A stretch of DNA of 64,000 nucleotides, from assembly GCA_016744295.1 (NCBI GenBank), contig JADGEQ010000008.1, forward strand, positions 62,001 through 126,000. The letters are read 5' to 3'. The position numbers and the translations under genes are program-made. Under the pieces are notes generated by a model. That model saw only the letters and a program-made list of their open reading frames with translations. It did not search any database and was not told where the DNA came from. Positions 15,468-23,660 of this stretch are shown one piece after another; within the stretch, counting starts at the first letter, position 1, and the number at the start of each line of letters is the position of its first letter. Source of the stretch: Desulfobacteraceae bacterium. Lineage in GTDB: Bacteria; Desulfobacterota; Desulfobacteria; Desulfobacterales; Desulfobacteraceae.

Positions 15468-17276
15468 ATGCTCATCGCTGGTGTAGATATCGGAAATAAT
15501 TCAACTGAGGTGGCCCTGGCCAGAATCGGCAGGGATATCGAATTTCTGTCAAGTTCTCTGGTCAGGACCGTGGGACTTAAAGGCACGCTTCGCAATGCCA
15601 TGTGTGTCATTGATGCCGTGGACAGAGCCATGGCCGCCATTGATCTGACCCGGAACCATCTGGATCTGATTCTGCTGAATAAGGCCACACCGGTCATCGG
15701 TGATGTGGCCATGGAAACCATTACCGAAACCATTATCACCGAATCGGCCATGATCGGGCATAACCCGTCCACACCGGGGGGCCTGGGCCTGGGCCGGGGC
15801 CTTACCACGGATATTTGCAACCTGGAAACCACAGCCCCCGGGATTGCCTGTATCGCTGTGATCGATGAAACCCTGGACTTTACCGAGGCTGCCCGAATGA
15901 TCAATTTTGCCGCAGCCAAGGGGGTGGATATCACCGGGGCGATTGTGAAAAAGGATGATGGTGTTCTGATTCATAATCGGTTGGATTCACCCATCCCCAT
16001 CGTGGATGAAGTCCGGCACATCGATATGGTGCCCCTGGGCATGCCTGCAGCCCTGGAAGTGGCCCGGGTGGGACGGGCCATTGAAAAGCTGTCCAACCCC
16101 TATGATATTGCCACCCTCTTTGAACTGACCCCGGACGAAACCCGGCAGATTACGCCCATTGCACGGGCACTGACCGGCACCCGGTCCGGGGTGGTGATCA
16201 AGACGCCGGAAGGGGATGTTCAGGAACGCAGAATCCCTGCCGGCACCATTACCCTGGTGGGTGAATCTGCCAGGGAGACTGTGGATGTAGAGATGGGGGC
16301 CGACGCCATCATGGAAAAACTGGCCAAGGTGGCGCCTCTACAGGAGATCCAGTCCCAGGCCGGTACCAACGCAGGCGGCATGTTCGAACGGGTGAGAACG
16401 GTGATGGCCGAACTTACGGACCAGCCGGTCAGCCTGATTAAGATCCAGGACGTTCTGGCCGTGAACACCCTCCAGCCCCAACATGTGCTCGGAGGACTTG
16501 CAGGGGAATTTACAAGGGGCACGGCCGTCGGCCTCGCCGCCATGGTCATGACCCAGAATATTCCCATGCAGCGCCTGGCCGCAAAACTTACCCAGGAAAC
16601 CGGGGTGACCGTGGAAATCGGCGGAGTAGAGGCTGAAATGGCCATTACGGGCGCCCTGACCACCCCGGGTACAGAACCGCCCCTGGCCATCCTGGATCTG
16701 GGCGGCGGTTCCACCGATGCCTCCATTATTCACAGGGACGGTAGGGTACGCTCCATTCACATGGCAGGGGCGGGGGACATGGTGACCATGCTGATCAACA
16801 CCGAGCTTGGCCTGGATGAACCTGACCTGGCCGAAGATATTAAGCGCCACCCACTGGCAAAGGTGGAAACCTTGTTTCACATGCGCCACGAAAGCGGAGC
16901 AGTGGAATTTTTTGATACCCACCTGGATCCGGTTCTGTTCGGACGGGTGGCCATACTGACCGAAAACGGACCCGTGCCCATCCTGCACGATCTGAACCTG
17001 AACCAGATTGTGAATGTCCGGCGCAGGGCCAAGGAAAAGGTTTTTGTCCGCAATGCCCTGCGCGCTTTGAAACAGGTAGCCCCCGGCGGGAATATCCGGC
17101 TCATCGGATTTGTGGCCCTGGTGGGCGGCTCAGCCCTGGACTTTGAAATTCCGGAGATGATCGCCGATGCCCTGGCCGAATACGGTGTGGTGCTGGGCAA
17201 GGGGAATATCCGGGGATGCGAAGGACCCAGAAACGCGGTGGCAACCGGTTTATGCCTGTCAAGGAAAGGAGAATAG
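15468..17276 (+). CDS. pduG: Diol dehydratase reactivase large subunit
   Basis: This 602-residue protein has the ASKHA-fold ATPase motifs of diol dehydratase reactivases: GVDIGNNSTEVALARI at the N-terminus and LDLGGGSTDASIIH near residue 410. PduG with PduH exchanges damaged cobalamin for intact coenzyme in inactivated diol dehydratase, at the cost of ATP. The length matches the family (about 605-610). AGGAGG lies directly upstream; the gene follows pduE by 25 bases and precedes pduH by three. Confidence 0.96.
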   Translation: MLIAGVDIGNNSTEVALARIGRDIEFLSSSLVRTVGLKGTLRNAMCVIDAVDRAMAAIDLTRNHLDLILLNKATPVIGDVAMETITETIITESAMIGHNPSTPGGLGLGRGLTTDICNLETTAPGIACIAVIDETLDFTEAARMINFAAAKGVDITGAIVKKDDGVLIHNRLDSPIPIVDEVRHIDMVPLGMPAALEVARVGRAIEKLSNPYDIATLFELTPDETRQITPIARALTGTRSGVVIKTPEGDVQERRIPAGTITLVGESARETVDVEMGADAIMEKLAKVAPLQEIQSQAGTNAGGMFERVRTVMAELTDQPVSLIKIQDVLAVNTLQPQHVLGGLAGEFTRGTAVGLAAMVMTQNIPMQRLAAKLTQETGVTVEIGGVEAEMAITGALTTPGTEPPLAILDLGGGSTDASIIHRDGRVRSIHMAGAGDMVTMLINTELGLDEPDLAEDIKRHPLAKVETLFHMRHESGAVEFFDTHLDPVLFGRVAILTENGPVPILHDLNLNQIVNVRRRAKEKVFVRNALRALKQVAPGGNIRLIGFVALVGGSALDFEIPEMIADALAEYGVVLGKGNIRGCEGPRNAVATGLCLSRKGE

Positions 17277-17279
17277 CCC

Positions 17280-17687
17280 ATGGGATCTCCCCTGCTGGAA
17301 GTAAACCAAAAACCGGCCGTACACCTCTGGGTACTGGGCCCGGTGCCGGATGAATTTATTGGGGCATTGGAAAACGGCCTGGAAGAGGAGGGCATTCCCT
17401 GTGAACGCCGGGAAAATGCCCCCGGGGATATGGTCCTAGCCGCAAGCCGGGCCGCCAGATCCTCCCGGATCAATGTGGGACTTGCCATCGGCGCCGGACC
17501 AGACGGGATGCTCACTGCGGTGCTCCACCACAGGGACCTGGCCCAAGCGCACCCCCTGTTTAAATTGTCCACCCGGGAATTGGGCTTAACCGCCCTTTAC
17601 CGGCTGGGACAGAATGCTGCCAGGCTGGTCAAGGGCAATCCCTTTATAATGGACACGGCACCCGGCATAAAACAGACACAAGCATAA
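17280..17687 (+). CDS. pduH: Diol dehydratase reactivase small subunit
   Basis: This 135-residue protein has the PduH/DdrB pattern: PAVHLWVLGPVPDEFIGALENGLEEEGIP, VGLAIGAGPDGMLTAVLHH and ELGLTALYRLGQNAARLVKG. Its fold mimics the dehydratase medium subunit, allowing subunit swap with PduD during release of damaged cofactor. It starts three bases after pduG with AAAGGAG. Confidence 0.94.
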   Translation: MGSPLLEVNQKPAVHLWVLGPVPDEFIGALENGLEEEGIPCERRENAPGDMVLAASRAARSSRINVGLAIGAGPDGMLTAVLHHRDLAQAHPLFKLSTRELGLTALYRLGQNAARLVKGNPFIMDTAPGIKQTQA

Positions 17688-17737
17688 CATTTTTAGCGAG
17701 TAATCCCCGGGTTTATCTCCGGGAGAAAGGGATACCA

Positions 17738-18415
17738 ATGAAAAAAATTAAAAGCATCGGCATCATCGAAACCTTAGGCATGGTCGGGGCAGTGGAAGCT
17801 GCGGATGCGGCTTTGAAGGCGGCCAATGTCAGCCTGCTGGGGTATGAAATCAATGGAGGCGGCTACGTGGCCATTAAACTGACCGGAGATGTGGCTGCCG
17901 TAAACGCTGCCGTGTGTACCGGCGCAGCCACGGCAAAACGAGTGGGCTATCTTGTGGGCACCCGGGTGATCGCCCGCCCGGACCATCAGGTGATTAATAC
18001 GGCCATACGGACCCCGGATAATGTGCCACCGTTCCCCTGCCCTGAAAAACCAGACCCTGATAAACCAGACCCTGATAAACCAGACCCTGATAAACCAAAC
18101 CCTGATAAACCAGGTTCGGATAAAACAAAGTCTAAAACATCAGAGCCTGATAAACCGGAACCTGGTAAGCCAGCCCTGAAAATCACAAAGGAAAAGCCTG
18201 ACCCTGTAGATCCCAAGCCCAAGGTATCTGATTCCAAAACATCTGCTCCCAAGGCATCTGTTTCCAAAACGATGGCAAAGCCGGAAATAACGGAAACACC
18301 CAAGGCTGCTGCAGAAAAACCAGCAGCCAAAAAATCGGGACAACCGGCATCCGGAGACAAAAAAGGATCTGGAACCGGGAAAAAAACCACGGGCAAACCT
18401 GCCCCCAAAAAATAG
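17738..18415 (+). CDS. BMC-H shell protein with long Pro/Lys/Asp-rich C-terminal tail
   Basis: Residues 1-95 are a BMC-H domain (SIGIIETLGMVGAVEAADAALKA, YVAIKLTGDVAAVNAAV, VIARPDHQVI). The remaining 130 residues are low complexity: first repeats of Pro-Asp-Pro-Asp-Lys, then a Lys/Pro/Ala/Ser-rich stretch ending in GKKTTGKPAPKK. PduK is the enteric BMC-H with a C-terminal extension, but its tail has an Fe-S type motif, while here there is a single Cys (FPCPE) at the junction. The tail is expected to be disordered and strongly basic near the end; it may bind cargo, other shell proteins or a positioning system. The repeats are visible in DNA as 15-bp units. Confidence 0.88.
   Translation: MKKIKSIGIIETLGMVGAVEAADAALKAANVSLLGYEINGGGYVAIKLTGDVAAVNAAVCTGAATAKRVGYLVGTRVIARPDHQVINTAIRTPDNVPPFPCPEKPDPDKPDPDKPDPDKPNPDKPGSDKTKSKTSEPDKPEPGKPALKITKEKPDPVDPKPKVSDSKTSAPKASVSKTMAKPEITETPKAAAEKPAAKKSGQPASGDKKGSGTGKKTTGKPAPKK
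18047..18106 (+). repeat. 15-bp tandem repeat encoding KPDPD units
   Basis: AAACCAGACCCTGAT occurs three times exactly (18047-18091) and once with one change (18092-18106), followed by decaying copies. Unit length is a multiple of three, so copy number can change without loss of frame. Confidence 0.9.
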
Positions 18416-18424
18416 GAACTGGTT

Positions 18425-19027
18425 TTGGATAACCTTCGTACATATGCATTCATTGATAGGCTTCAGCCCCAGCTTGCCGGGGTGGTGGCTGCCAGCGCCC
18501 CCGGCTTTTTGCCCGTGGGCGGGGAATCCGCCCTGGTGGTGGAAGTCCAACCTGGCATTTTAATCAACCAGGCCATTGACCTGGCATTGAAGGCCAGCCC
18601 CGTACGCCTGGGCAAATCTTTTGTGGAGCGGTACTTCGGATATATGCAGATCCATTCGGCCTCCCAGGAGGATGTGCGCTACGCCGGCGGGGCCGTATTA
18701 AAGGGACTGGGATTTTCAGAAGACCAGAAGGTCAGGCCGTCGGTCATCAGCGCCCAGATCATTCAAAAGATTACCCCCCACCATGCCCAGATGATGAATG
18801 TGTACAGAAACGGATCCCTGTTACTGCCCGGCACAGACCTGTTCACCCTGGAATGCGAACCGGCCGCCTATATTTTTTTGGCCGCCAACGAGGTGGAAAA
18901 ACAGGGAAATATCACCCTGGTGGATTGCAACGAAATCGGGGCCGCCGGACGACTGTCCGTATCCGGCACCCCGTCCGAAATTACCCAGGCGAAGAAAGCC
19001 GCCATATCCGCCCTCAATGCAGTGTAA
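18425..19027 (+). CDS. Tandem BMC-domain (BMC-T type) shell protein
   Basis: The start is a TTG after AGGAACTGG; no better ATG exists. The 200-residue protein opens with LRTYAFIDRLQPQLAGVVAA, followed by a BMC-like repeat (VEVQPGILINQAIDLALKA ... QEDVRYAGGAVLKGL, about 36-100) and a second (TDLFTLECEPAAYIFLAANEVEKQ ... ITQAKKAAISAL, about 140-196). I recall similar open reading frames in other BMC loci annotated as BMC-domain proteins with two, apparently permuted, BMC folds. It lies in the place pduL or pduM occupies in enteric loci, but shows none of the PduL histidine motifs. A trimeric pseudohexamer in the shell is the most likely product. Confidence 0.65.
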   Translation: MDNLRTYAFIDRLQPQLAGVVAASAPGFLPVGGESALVVEVQPGILINQAIDLALKASPVRLGKSFVERYFGYMQIHSASQEDVRYAGGAVLKGLGFSEDQKVRPSVISAQIIQKITPHHAQMMNVYRNGSLLLPGTDLFTLECEPAAYIFLAANEVEKQGNITLVDCNEIGAAGRLSVSGTPSEITQAKKAAISALNAV

Positions 19028-19044
19028 AGGAGAGATAATAACCA

Positions 19045-19896
19045 ATGAAATCCATTAACCCTATTATCAAAGAATTCAGGGACAGCCTCTCGCTTAAAAG
19101 ACCGGCAGATCCGGGCAGACCGCTCTGGGCCGGGGTGGACCTGGGCACGGCCAATATCGTCACCGCCGTGGTGGACCGGAACGGCCGCCCTGTTGCCGGA
19201 GTGACCACCCGGTCGGAGGCTGTGGTTCGTGACGGCCTGGTATTTGATTATATGGGGACCATGAAAATTTTAAAATTTCAGGTGGATAGGCTCAGGTCCA
19301 AGGGATTTGATATCATGAATGCTGCCGCAGCTTTTCCCCCGGGTACCATGGGGCGGAACCGGCAGGCCTTTGGCCATATTTTAAACGGTGCCGGACTTGA
19401 AGCCGTCAGCCTTGTGGACGAACCCAGCGCAGCCGCCCTGGTTCTGGGTATAGAATCCGGGTGTGTGGTGGACATCGGCGGGGGCACAACCGGTATTTCC
19501 ATCCTGAAAAATAAGGAGGTGATCTACACCGGGGACGAACCCACGGGCGGCCATCACCTGGATCTGGTGATTGCAGGCAGCCTGGGCATCTCCATTGAAG
19601 AGGCCGAGGCCATGAAAAATGATCCCGTCCACCAGCCCATGCTGATCTCCATTGTACAGCCGGTCTTTGAGAAGATGGGGGCCATTGTTAAGGCACACAC
19701 CGCCATCCACCAGCCTGAAAAAATTTTTCTTGTGGGAGGCACCTCAAGCTTTCCCGGGGCAGACCGGATAATTGCCCGGGAAACCGGGCTTCCTGTGTTC
19801 CTGCCGGTGGACCCTCTTTTGGTAACGCCTCTGGGAACGGCCTTACATGCGGCATTTCATGCAGGCGCAGAACAAAAGGAGGCAGCCAATGGTTGA
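19045..19896 (+). CDS. eutJ: EutJ-family Hsp70/actin-like ATPase
   Basis: This 283-residue protein has ASKHA motifs: GVDLGTANIVTAVVDRNGRP (phosphate 1), VDEPSAAALVL, VVDIGGGTTGISIL (phosphate 2) and IFLVGGTSSFPGAD (adenosine). This is the EutJ pattern from ethanolamine and many other BMC loci, thought to be a chaperone for BMC enzymes or assembly; its exact job is not settled. AAGGAG precedes it. Its last eight bases overlap the next gene. Confidence 0.9.
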   Translation: MKSINPIIKEFRDSLSLKRPADPGRPLWAGVDLGTANIVTAVVDRNGRPVAGVTTRSEAVVRDGLVFDYMGTMKILKFQVDRLRSKGFDIMNAAAAFPPGTMGRNRQAFGHILNGAGLEAVSLVDEPSAAALVLGIESGCVVDIGGGTTGISILKNKEVIYTGDEPTGGHHLDLVIAGSLGISIEEAEAMKNDPVHQPMLISIVQPVFEKMGAIVKAHTAIHQPEKIFLVGGTSSFPGADRIIARETGLPVFLPVDPLLVTPLGTALHAAFHAGAEQKEAANG

Positions 19897-20773
19897 TTTG
19901 ACCGATCAATCAAAATTAGACCCGATACAGATTCGCCGTCTGGTTCAACAGGTGCTCTTTGCCGTTGCCAGGGCCTGCAGGGCCCCGGAATCTGATCAGT
20001 ATGTGCTGGCCGTATTTACCGGTGCTACTGCAGGGCTCACCCGGGCCCTGTCCGGGCTGGAGCATCTTATGCTCAACGGTGTGATGCTCCGGGTTCTCAT
20101 GAGCGAATCTGCCGACCATCTCTACGGAGATGTGGTGAATAAACGGCTGATGGCATGGCCCAACGCCCGGACCATGGATAAAAAAAACTGGATCGGCCAG
20201 GTTCAAAAGAGCATGGGGGTGGTGGTGCCCATGCTCAGCGTGGCATCTCTATCCCGGGTCTGCACCCTGACCCCGGATACCCCGGCCGCCAATATCATTT
20301 TCCATGCGCTGTCCATGGGTAAACCCGTTACCGCAGCCATAGACGGGGCAGCGCCTGGATCTGCCGACCGCAGAATTCTGGGCCTTGACCAGGGCTCCCC
20401 TGCCCTTGCCCAGGCCCTGGCCGACCGGCTGATCAGGTTTGCCGATTTTGGTGCAAAGCTGACCTGGAGCCGGGATCTGGGCAGGGTGGCCCTGGGAGCC
20501 ATTGAACCCTGTGCCCCCCCCCTGCAGGCGAGCCTGGCCAGGCCCAAAACCTTTGTCACAGCTACAAAACCTGTATCAACAGCCCCCCCGGTCCGCCTGG
20601 TTGATGCGGGCCTGATCAAACAGGCACGGACAAACGGCAGGCCTGTCCAGGCTGTTGCCGGTGCCGTGATCACCCCCCTTGCCATGGAACTGGCAAGGGG
20701 CTGGGGAATTGAAATCAATTTTGCCAACCCGTTGACGGCGTTAACCCTAATTGGAAAGGACAAACCATGGTAA
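19889..20773 (+). CDS. BMC-associated flavoprotein-like protein with EutQ-like C-terminal motif
   Basis: The start at 19889 is chosen because AAAGGAGG lies just upstream; it overlaps eutJ by eight bases. Of 294 residues, the first about 210 resemble the flavoprotein (Dfp/UbiX-like) fold found in BMC loci: YVLAVFTGATAGLTRALSGLE, then VVVPMLSVASLSRVCTLTPDTPAANII and MGKPVTAAIDGA. The C-terminus (LIKQARTNGRPVQAVAGAVITPLAMELARGWGIEI) is the short motif shared by several BMC proteins including EutQ-like ones. Whether it binds FMN is not shown by eye. Flavin-dependent cobalamin handling or core assembly would fit the context. It overlaps pduN by seven bases. Confidence 0.7.
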   Translation: MVDLTDQSKLDPIQIRRLVQQVLFAVARACRAPESDQYVLAVFTGATAGLTRALSGLEHLMLNGVMLRVLMSESADHLYGDVVNKRLMAWPNARTMDKKNWIGQVQKSMGVVVPMLSVASLSRVCTLTPDTPAANIIFHALSMGKPVTAAIDGAAPGSADRRILGLDQGSPALAQALADRLIRFADFGAKLTWSRDLGRVALGAIEPCAPPLQASLARPKTFVTATKPVSTAPPVRLVDAGLIKQARTNGRPVQAVAGAVITPLAMELARGWGIEINFANPLTALTLIGKDKPW

Positions 20774-21036
20774 TCGGAGAAGTTATCGGCACTGTTGTGG
20801 CCACCAGCAAGCATGAGCTTCTGGTCGGCAGTAAGATCCTGGTGGTACAGGTTGTGACCCCCGACGGGTCCTTTGTGGAAGGCCGGCAGATGGTGGCGGT
20901 GGATACGGTGGGTGCCGGCACGGGAGAACGGGTAATCCTTACCACGGGTTCCAATGCCGCCAAGGCCTGTGAAACCGATCGGGTACCCGTGGATGCTGCC
21001 ATTATCGGCATTATTGACAACATTGATCTGAATTAA
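20767..21036 (+). CDS. pduN: BMC-P pentameric vertex protein
   Basis: This 89-residue protein belongs to the EutN/CcmL/PduN family: MVIGEVIGTVVATSKHELLVGSKILVVQ, VDTVGAGTGERVILTTGSNA and IDAAIIGIID-like ending (VDAAIIGIIDNID). Pentamers cap the twelve vertices of the polyhedral shell. It overlaps the flavoprotein-like gene by seven bases, indicating translational coupling. It is the only vertex protein seen in this locus. Confidence 0.96.
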   Translation: MVIGEVIGTVVATSKHELLVGSKILVVQVVTPDGSFVEGRQMVAVDTVGAGTGERVILTTGSNAAKACETDRVPVDAAIIGIIDNIDLN

Positions 21037-21050
21037 ATAAGGAAACGGTT

Positions 21051-21620
21051 ATGAGTATTTACACGGGTAGCGGTGACAAAGGCAGCACCAGCCTGCTCTC
21101 CGGAGAAAGAGTCTTCAAAGTTGATTCCATGGTGGAGGCCTACGGCACCCTGGACGAACTGACAGCCCAGCTTGGTATCTGCCGGGCCCTGATCAAAAGT
21201 CAAAAAATATCCGCCCCCTTTGCCGATTTTATCCTGAATATCCAACGGCAATTGTTCAGGGCCGGGATGCAGCTATCCAGCTTGCCCGAATACTGGAACA
21301 AGCTTTCCGATCCCATCACCGGGGAGGATGTCTCGGACCTGGAAAATACCATGGACGACATGGAACAGGCCTTTGGCATGCCCTCATTTTTTGTCAGCCC
21401 GGGACAGACCCTTACCGGGGCCAGTCTTCATTTGGCCAGGACAGTTTGCCGACGGGCGGAAAGACGGACCCTGACCGCGGCAGGGGACACCCCGGGATAC
21501 GAGATCATCCTCCAATATCTTAACAGGCTTTCCGACCTGCTTTTTTCAATCTCCTGGGCTGTGGAAACCCGGATTCTCATCAAAGAGGAATTGTCCCATG
21601 GAAACAACCCGATACATTGA
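21051..21620 (+). CDS. pduO: ATP:cob(I)alamin adenosyltransferase (PduO N-terminal type)
   Basis: This 189-residue protein has the PduO-type adenosyltransferase signatures: YTGSGDKGSTSLLSGERVFK (ATP-binding start), AYGTLDELTAQLGICRAL and CRRAERRTLTAA with the arginine-rich catalytic helix. It makes the adenosylcobalamin used by PduCDE. Enteric PduO carries a second C-terminal domain; here that domain is a separate gene starting 23 bases before this stop. It lies 15 bases after pduN behind AAGGAAA. Confidence 0.94.
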   Translation: MSIYTGSGDKGSTSLLSGERVFKVDSMVEAYGTLDELTAQLGICRALIKSQKISAPFADFILNIQRQLFRAGMQLSSLPEYWNKLSDPITGEDVSDLENTMDDMEQAFGMPSFFVSPGQTLTGASLHLARTVCRRAERRTLTAAGDTPGYEIILQYLNRLSDLLFSISWAVETRILIKEELSHGNNPIH

Positions 21621-22242
21621 TAATGACCTGTGCCGGATTCTTGCCCGGATTGCCAGGGACAAGGCCATTGAGATCAAGATTCCCATGGTCATTGCCTTTG
21701 CAGATGCCAAAGGAGACCTAGTCCATTTCCAGCGCATGGAACAGGCCCTGCCCGTCAGCACGGATATTGCCATGAATAAGGCCTTTACCGCGGCCGGCCT
21801 TCGCACCCCCACCCATCGGCTAGGGCCCTTGACCGAGCCCGGCCAAAAATTATACGGCCTGCAACTGACCAATAAAGGAAGAATCGTTATTTTCGGCGGC
21901 GGTTTTCCCCTTAGCCTGAACAGCGAGATCATCGGGGCCATCGGCGTCAGCGGCGGGTCTGTGGACCAGGACATGGCTGTTGCCAGGGCAGCGGTGGAGG
22001 CCCTGGGTCGGATGGAAACCATGGCTGCAATACTGGAACCCATGCTGCCGCCTTCAATTACCGACTTTTCCAGCCTGGTGCAAAAGGCCGGGTCCATGGA
22101 GATGACCAACAACATCAGCCCCGATATTTTAGAAGGGGCTTTATCCCTGATACACAAAATCACAAATAATTACCAGCCCTGCGGGGCGGGTGGAGCGGGC
22201 GGTGACGGCCCGGAACAAAGGAGAAGATATGAACGAAAATGA
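21598..22242 (+). CDS. PduO C-terminal/GlcG-HbpS family protein
   Basis: This 214-residue protein corresponds to the detached C-terminal domain of PduO (GlcG/HbpS family): IPMVIAFADAKGDLVHFQRMEQALPVSTDIAMNKAFTAA, then IVIFGGGFPLSL and IIGAIGVSGGSVDQDMAVARAAVEAL. Related domains bind heme or help cobalamin processing. The first 30 residues and a Gly-rich C-terminal tail are extra. The ATG lies inside the end of pduO (23-base overlap) and its own end overlaps pduP by 14 bases, so all three are probably coupled. Confidence 0.88.
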   Translation: METTRYIDNDLCRILARIARDKAIEIKIPMVIAFADAKGDLVHFQRMEQALPVSTDIAMNKAFTAAGLRTPTHRLGPLTEPGQKLYGLQLTNKGRIVIFGGGFPLSLNSEIIGAIGVSGGSVDQDMAVARAAVEALGRMETMAAILEPMLPPSITDFSSLVQKAGSMEMTNNISPDILEGALSLIHKITNNYQPCGAGGAGGDGPEQRRRYERK

Positions 22243-23632
22243 AACGGCATTGGAAGAGATGATTACCAAGGTGTTCATGGAAATGGTGGATCAGAAAGAC
22301 AACAACCCTTCAGGGTGCAACGGGTTATTCGAGACCATTGACCAGGCCGTGGCCCAGGCCAAGGCCGCCCAGAAACGCCTGGTTTCCCTTTCCCTTGAAA
22401 AACGGGAAGTTATTATCAGTGCCATCCGAAGGGTCACCCTGGAGAAAAATGAAAAATGGGCCAAGGCCACGGTTAGCGAAACCGGCTACGGCCGGGTCGA
22501 GGACAAAATCCAGGAAAATATTCTGGCGGCCAACAAAACCCCGGGCACCGAAGACCTGGAAGCCTGGGCCAAGACCGGTGACAATGGGCTGACCCTGGTT
22601 GAATACGGCCCCTATGGGGTTATCGGTGCCATTACCCCCACCACCAATGCCACCGGCACCCTGATCCACAATACCATCTCCATGCTGGCCGGAGGAAATA
22701 CCGTGGTCTATAACGTTCACCCCGCAGCCGTGAACATCAGCATCGATGTAATCAAGACCCTGCACCAGGCGATCGTTGAAAACGGTGGTCCGGAAGGCTG
22801 TGTGGCCATGGTCACAAGTCCGACCATGGATACGGCCTCAGAACTCATGGCCCATAAGGATATTAATCTGCTGGCGGCCACAGGCGGTCCCGCCGTTGTC
22901 CGGGCCGTGCTTTCCTCGGGTAAAAAAGCCATTGGTGCCGGGGCCGGTAACCCGCCGGTTCTGGTGGATGAAACCGCCTGCATCCGCAGGGCCGCCCAGG
23001 ACATCATCGATGGCCATTCCATCAATAACAACATCTTTTGCATTTCCGAAAAAGAGGTGATTGCCGTGGATGAAATTGCCGACAATCTGCTCAAATTCAT
23101 GGCAGAGACTGGCAAGGCCGCCCTTCTGACCCCTGACGAAGCCCAGAAGGTAACCCAGACCGTTACCAAGGGCGAGGAGGTGAACAAAAAATTTGTGGGC
23201 AAAAATGTCTGTGTGATCCTGGAAGCCGCCGGCATCACCCGGTTTGCCGGCAACAATGAGCTTCGCTGCGCCGTTTTTGAGGCGGACCGGAACCATCCGC
23301 TGGTCTGGATTGAGCAGTTGATGCCAATACTGCCCCTGGTCCGGGTCAAGGATGTCTGGGAGGGTATTGACCTGGCCGTTGAAGTGGAACAGGGCAACCG
23401 CCACACGGCCATGATGCATTCCACCAATGTGGAGCATCTGACCGCCATGGCCCGGGTCATCGAAACCACCATATTTGTCAAGAACGGTCCTTCTTATAAC
23501 GGGATCGGTTTCGGCGGGGAAGGCCATACCACCTTCACCATTGCCGGTCCCACCGGAGAGGGCATCACCTCGGCCAGATCCTTCTGCCGGCTTCGGCGGT
23601 GCGTCTTGAAAGATTCGTTCAGGATCGTTTAA
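22229..23632 (+). CDS. pduP: CoA-acylating propionaldehyde dehydrogenase
   Basis: The start at 22229 follows AAAGGAG; an in-frame ATG 39 bases upstream lacks one. The roughly 467-residue protein is a PduP/EutE aldehyde dehydrogenase: YGPYGVIGAITPTTNATGT (NAD fold), GAGAGNPPVLVDETA and the catalytic Cys in NNIFCISEKEV, ending FTIAGPTGEGITSARSFCRLRR. It oxidises the aldehyde from PduCDE to acyl-CoA with NAD. The N-terminal helix (ETALEEMITKVFMEMVDQ) resembles an encapsulation peptide. No PduQ alcohol dehydrogenase was found nearby to recycle its NADH. Confidence 0.95.
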   Translation: MNENETALEEMITKVFMEMVDQKDNNPSGCNGLFETIDQAVAQAKAAQKRLVSLSLEKREVIISAIRRVTLEKNEKWAKATVSETGYGRVEDKIQENILAANKTPGTEDLEAWAKTGDNGLTLVEYGPYGVIGAITPTTNATGTLIHNTISMLAGGNTVVYNVHPAAVNISIDVIKTLHQAIVENGGPEGCVAMVTSPTMDTASELMAHKDINLLAATGGPAVVRAVLSSGKKAIGAGAGNPPVLVDETACIRRAAQDIIDGHSINNNIFCISEKEVIAVDEIADNLLKFMAETGKAALLTPDEAQKVTQTVTKGEEVNKKFVGKNVCVILEAAGITRFAGNNELRCAVFEADRNHPLVWIEQLMPILPLVRVKDVWEGIDLAVEVEQGNRHTAMMHSTNVEHLTAMARVIETTIFVKNGPSYNGIGFGGEGHTTFTIAGPTGEGITSARSFCRLRRCVLKDSFRIV

Positions 23633-23660
23633 GTATAATTTTTTGTAAAAGGATACAGTC

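Noticed and set aside
18425-19027. PduL or PduM
   Set aside because: No PduL histidine-rich metal motifs and no PduM resemblance; two BMC-like repeats fit better.
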